A stretch of DNA of 64,000 nt from Marinomonas sp. KMM3893. Lineage in GTDB: Bacteria > Pseudomonadota > Gammaproteobacteria > Pseudomonadales > Marinomonadaceae. The translations under genes were made by a program, and so were the position numbers. The notes beneath the pieces are model-generated. The model was given only the letters and a program-made list of their open reading frames with translations. It ran no database searches and was not told where the DNA came from. Positions 63,039 through 64,000 of this stretch are shown here, piece by piece; position 1 is the stretch's first letter; every line of letters starts with the position of its first letter. The stretch is taken from NCBI RefSeq assembly GCF_004352855.1, contig NZ_SJSC01000001.1, positions 372,001 to 436,000 on the forward strand, read 5' to 3'.

Positions 63039-64000
63039 ATGTCTGAACTACTGCCTTTCGAAGAGGCACTGGATGCCATTGAGAACATGCAAAGCGTTCA
63101 AGTCAATGAAGAAACAATCGAGCTAAAGAGCGCGCTAGGGCGCATTGTGTCACAAGACATAGTAGCCGACGCTTTTGTTCCTCCTAACGACAATAGCGCC
63201 ATGGACGGTTACGCCTTGCGTTTCTCTGACTGGAGCCCAGGCAAGGTATTGAAAATCAGCCAACGCGTCCCTGCAGGCTGCGCCCCTACGCCTTTAGAAG
63301 AAGGCACTTGTGCTCGTATTTTTACCGGAGCGAATATTCCCGAAGGCGCAGACACCGTTGTCATGCAAGAAGAAACAAAGCGTCACGAAGACGGCGTTTC
63401 TTTTTTGGACTCTCTGCAAGCTGGGGGCAACATTCGCCCGAAAGGACAAGACATTCAGCGCGGCCAAGTTATTGTTAAAAAAGGCACGAAAATTAGCCCA
63501 ATGCACATTGGTCTACTATCAAGTCTTGGCATGACAAGCCTTTCGGCTTTTAGTCGACTTAACGTCGGTATCCTAACCACAGGGGATGAACTAATTGCCC
63601 CAGGTAATACCCTGGCTGAAGGGCAAATATTCAATTCAAATGGCCCTATGCTGGAGGCTCTTGTTACTCAAGCTGGCTATTGCGTTTCCCAACGCCTTCA
63701 CGCCAAGGACTCTCCTGAAGAAACTGAAACGGCGATCAGCACCTTGCTCGCCTGCAGCGACGTTATTCTTTCATCTGGCGGAGTATCGGTAGGGGAAGAG
63801 GATCATGTCAAAGCCATTTTAGAAAAAATGGGCGACGTTCATTTGTGGAAAATAGCCATTAAACCAGGCAAACCCTTGGTTCATGCGACGCTTGGAACAA
63901 CCCCTTTCTTAGGGCTTCCGGGGAACCCGAGCTCCACCTTGGTTACTTACCATTGGTTTGCGCGTCGTTTACTCGCTCGCTGTGCAGGACAGGAGAATAT
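63039..64000 (+). CDS. moeA: Molybdopterin molybdenumtransferase MoeA, 5' part
   Basis: The first 320 codons; the window ends inside the gene. It starts MSELLPFEEALDAI, five bases after moaB. MoeA signatures: VPPNDNSAMDGYALR (about 48-62), RIFTGANIPEGADTVVMQEE, ILTTGDEL, ILSSGGVSVGEEDHV and GLPGNPSSTLVTY. It inserts molybdate into adenylylated molybdopterin. Frame continues open to the window edge. Confidence 0.95.
   Translation, partial: MSELLPFEEALDAIENMQSVQVNEETIELKSALGRIVSQDIVADAFVPPNDNSAMDGYALRFSDWSPGKVLKISQRVPAGCAPTPLEEGTCARIFTGANIPEGADTVVMQEETKRHEDGVSFLDSLQAGGNIRPKGQDIQRGQVIVKKGTKISPMHIGLLSSLGMTSLSAFSRLNVGILTTGDELIAPGNTLAEGQIFNSNGPMLEALVTQAGYCVSQRLHAKDSPEETETAISTLLACSDVILSSGGVSVGEEDHVKAILEKMGDVHLWKIAIKPGKPLVHATLGTTPFLGLPGNPSSTLVTYHWFARRLLARCAGQEN

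Noticed and set aside
1-64000. tRNA, rRNA, CRISPR arrays, insertion sequences, prophage or defence genes
   Set aside because: None recognised on either strand. No integrase, transposase, Cas, toxin-antitoxin or restriction motifs were seen.

Overview
The window reads as ordinary chromosome of a marine gammaproteobacterium, most like Marinomonas or a relative in the Oceanospirillaceae. This rests on gene content: carboxynorspermidine-route polyamine genes, a tripartite tricarboxylate transporter, FolM/FolE monapterin genes, queG, srkA and a thiamine-salvage operon. Base composition looks moderately AT-rich throughout. I saw no rRNA, tRNA, CRISPR, integrase, transposase or prophage. The left edge cuts a sodium:amino-acid symporter and the right edge cuts moeA.

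Layout. 1-4.5 kb: symporter tail, an ExaC/AldB-type aldehyde dehydrogenase divergent from an AraC regulator, and an MFS exporter. 4.5-6.3 kb: minus-strand pterin operon folM-folE plus a small membrane protein. 6.5-12 kb: an exported dienelactone-hydrolase-like protein, a glycosyltransferase/PAP2 pair, and a minus-strand group made of a 42-codon Cys-rich gene, ghrA, a tautomerase and pldA. 12-19 kb: VOC protein, FMN glutamate-synthase-like protein, an MFS/LysR divergent pair, cbiM behind a cobalamin riboswitch, and yegD. 19-27.8 kb: a chemoreceptor, NnrU-like protein, YuiF-like transporter, the nspC plus carboxynorspermidine dehydrogenase pair behind a structured leader, and an unrecognised coiled-coil lipoprotein. 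28-32 kb: srkA overlapping a recQ-like gene, then a family 4 glycosyltransferase. 32-37 kb: a four-gene tctCBA-type operon and a GRT-motif beta-hydroxyacid dehydrogenase. 37-40 kb: GIY-YIG protein and DUF1127-lysE, divergent from a MocR regulator. 40-46 kb: an RND efflux operon. 46-50 kb: a siderophore/haem-type ABC importer. 50-56 kb: a TPP-riboswitch thiamine salvage operon (thiD-thiZ-thiX-thiY-tenA-thiM-thiE). 56-64 kb: ilvIH, a small conserved-looking gene, queG, tesB and moaA-moaB-moeA.

Several operons are translationally coupled through 4-base stop/start overlaps (the RND operon, the iron ABC operon, srkA-recQ, DUF1127-lysE and the 42-codon ORF-ghrA). Two riboswitches (B12 and TPP) match the genes they precede. 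The thi operon is built for salvage: uptake of a pyrimidine precursor, TenA, ThiM, ThiD and ThiE, with no de novo genes in it.

The most unusual things I found are: an exact 124-bp tandem duplication across the tenA/thiM junction that creates a chimeric 37-codon mini-ORF while leaving both genes intact; an upstream ORF plus mutually exclusive hairpins before nspC; a Cys-rich 42-codon gene coupled to ghrA just behind a terminator-like hairpin; and a four-half-site TCTGTAT array between the MocR gene and the lysE operon. I did not find a convincing wholly new defence or mobile system.
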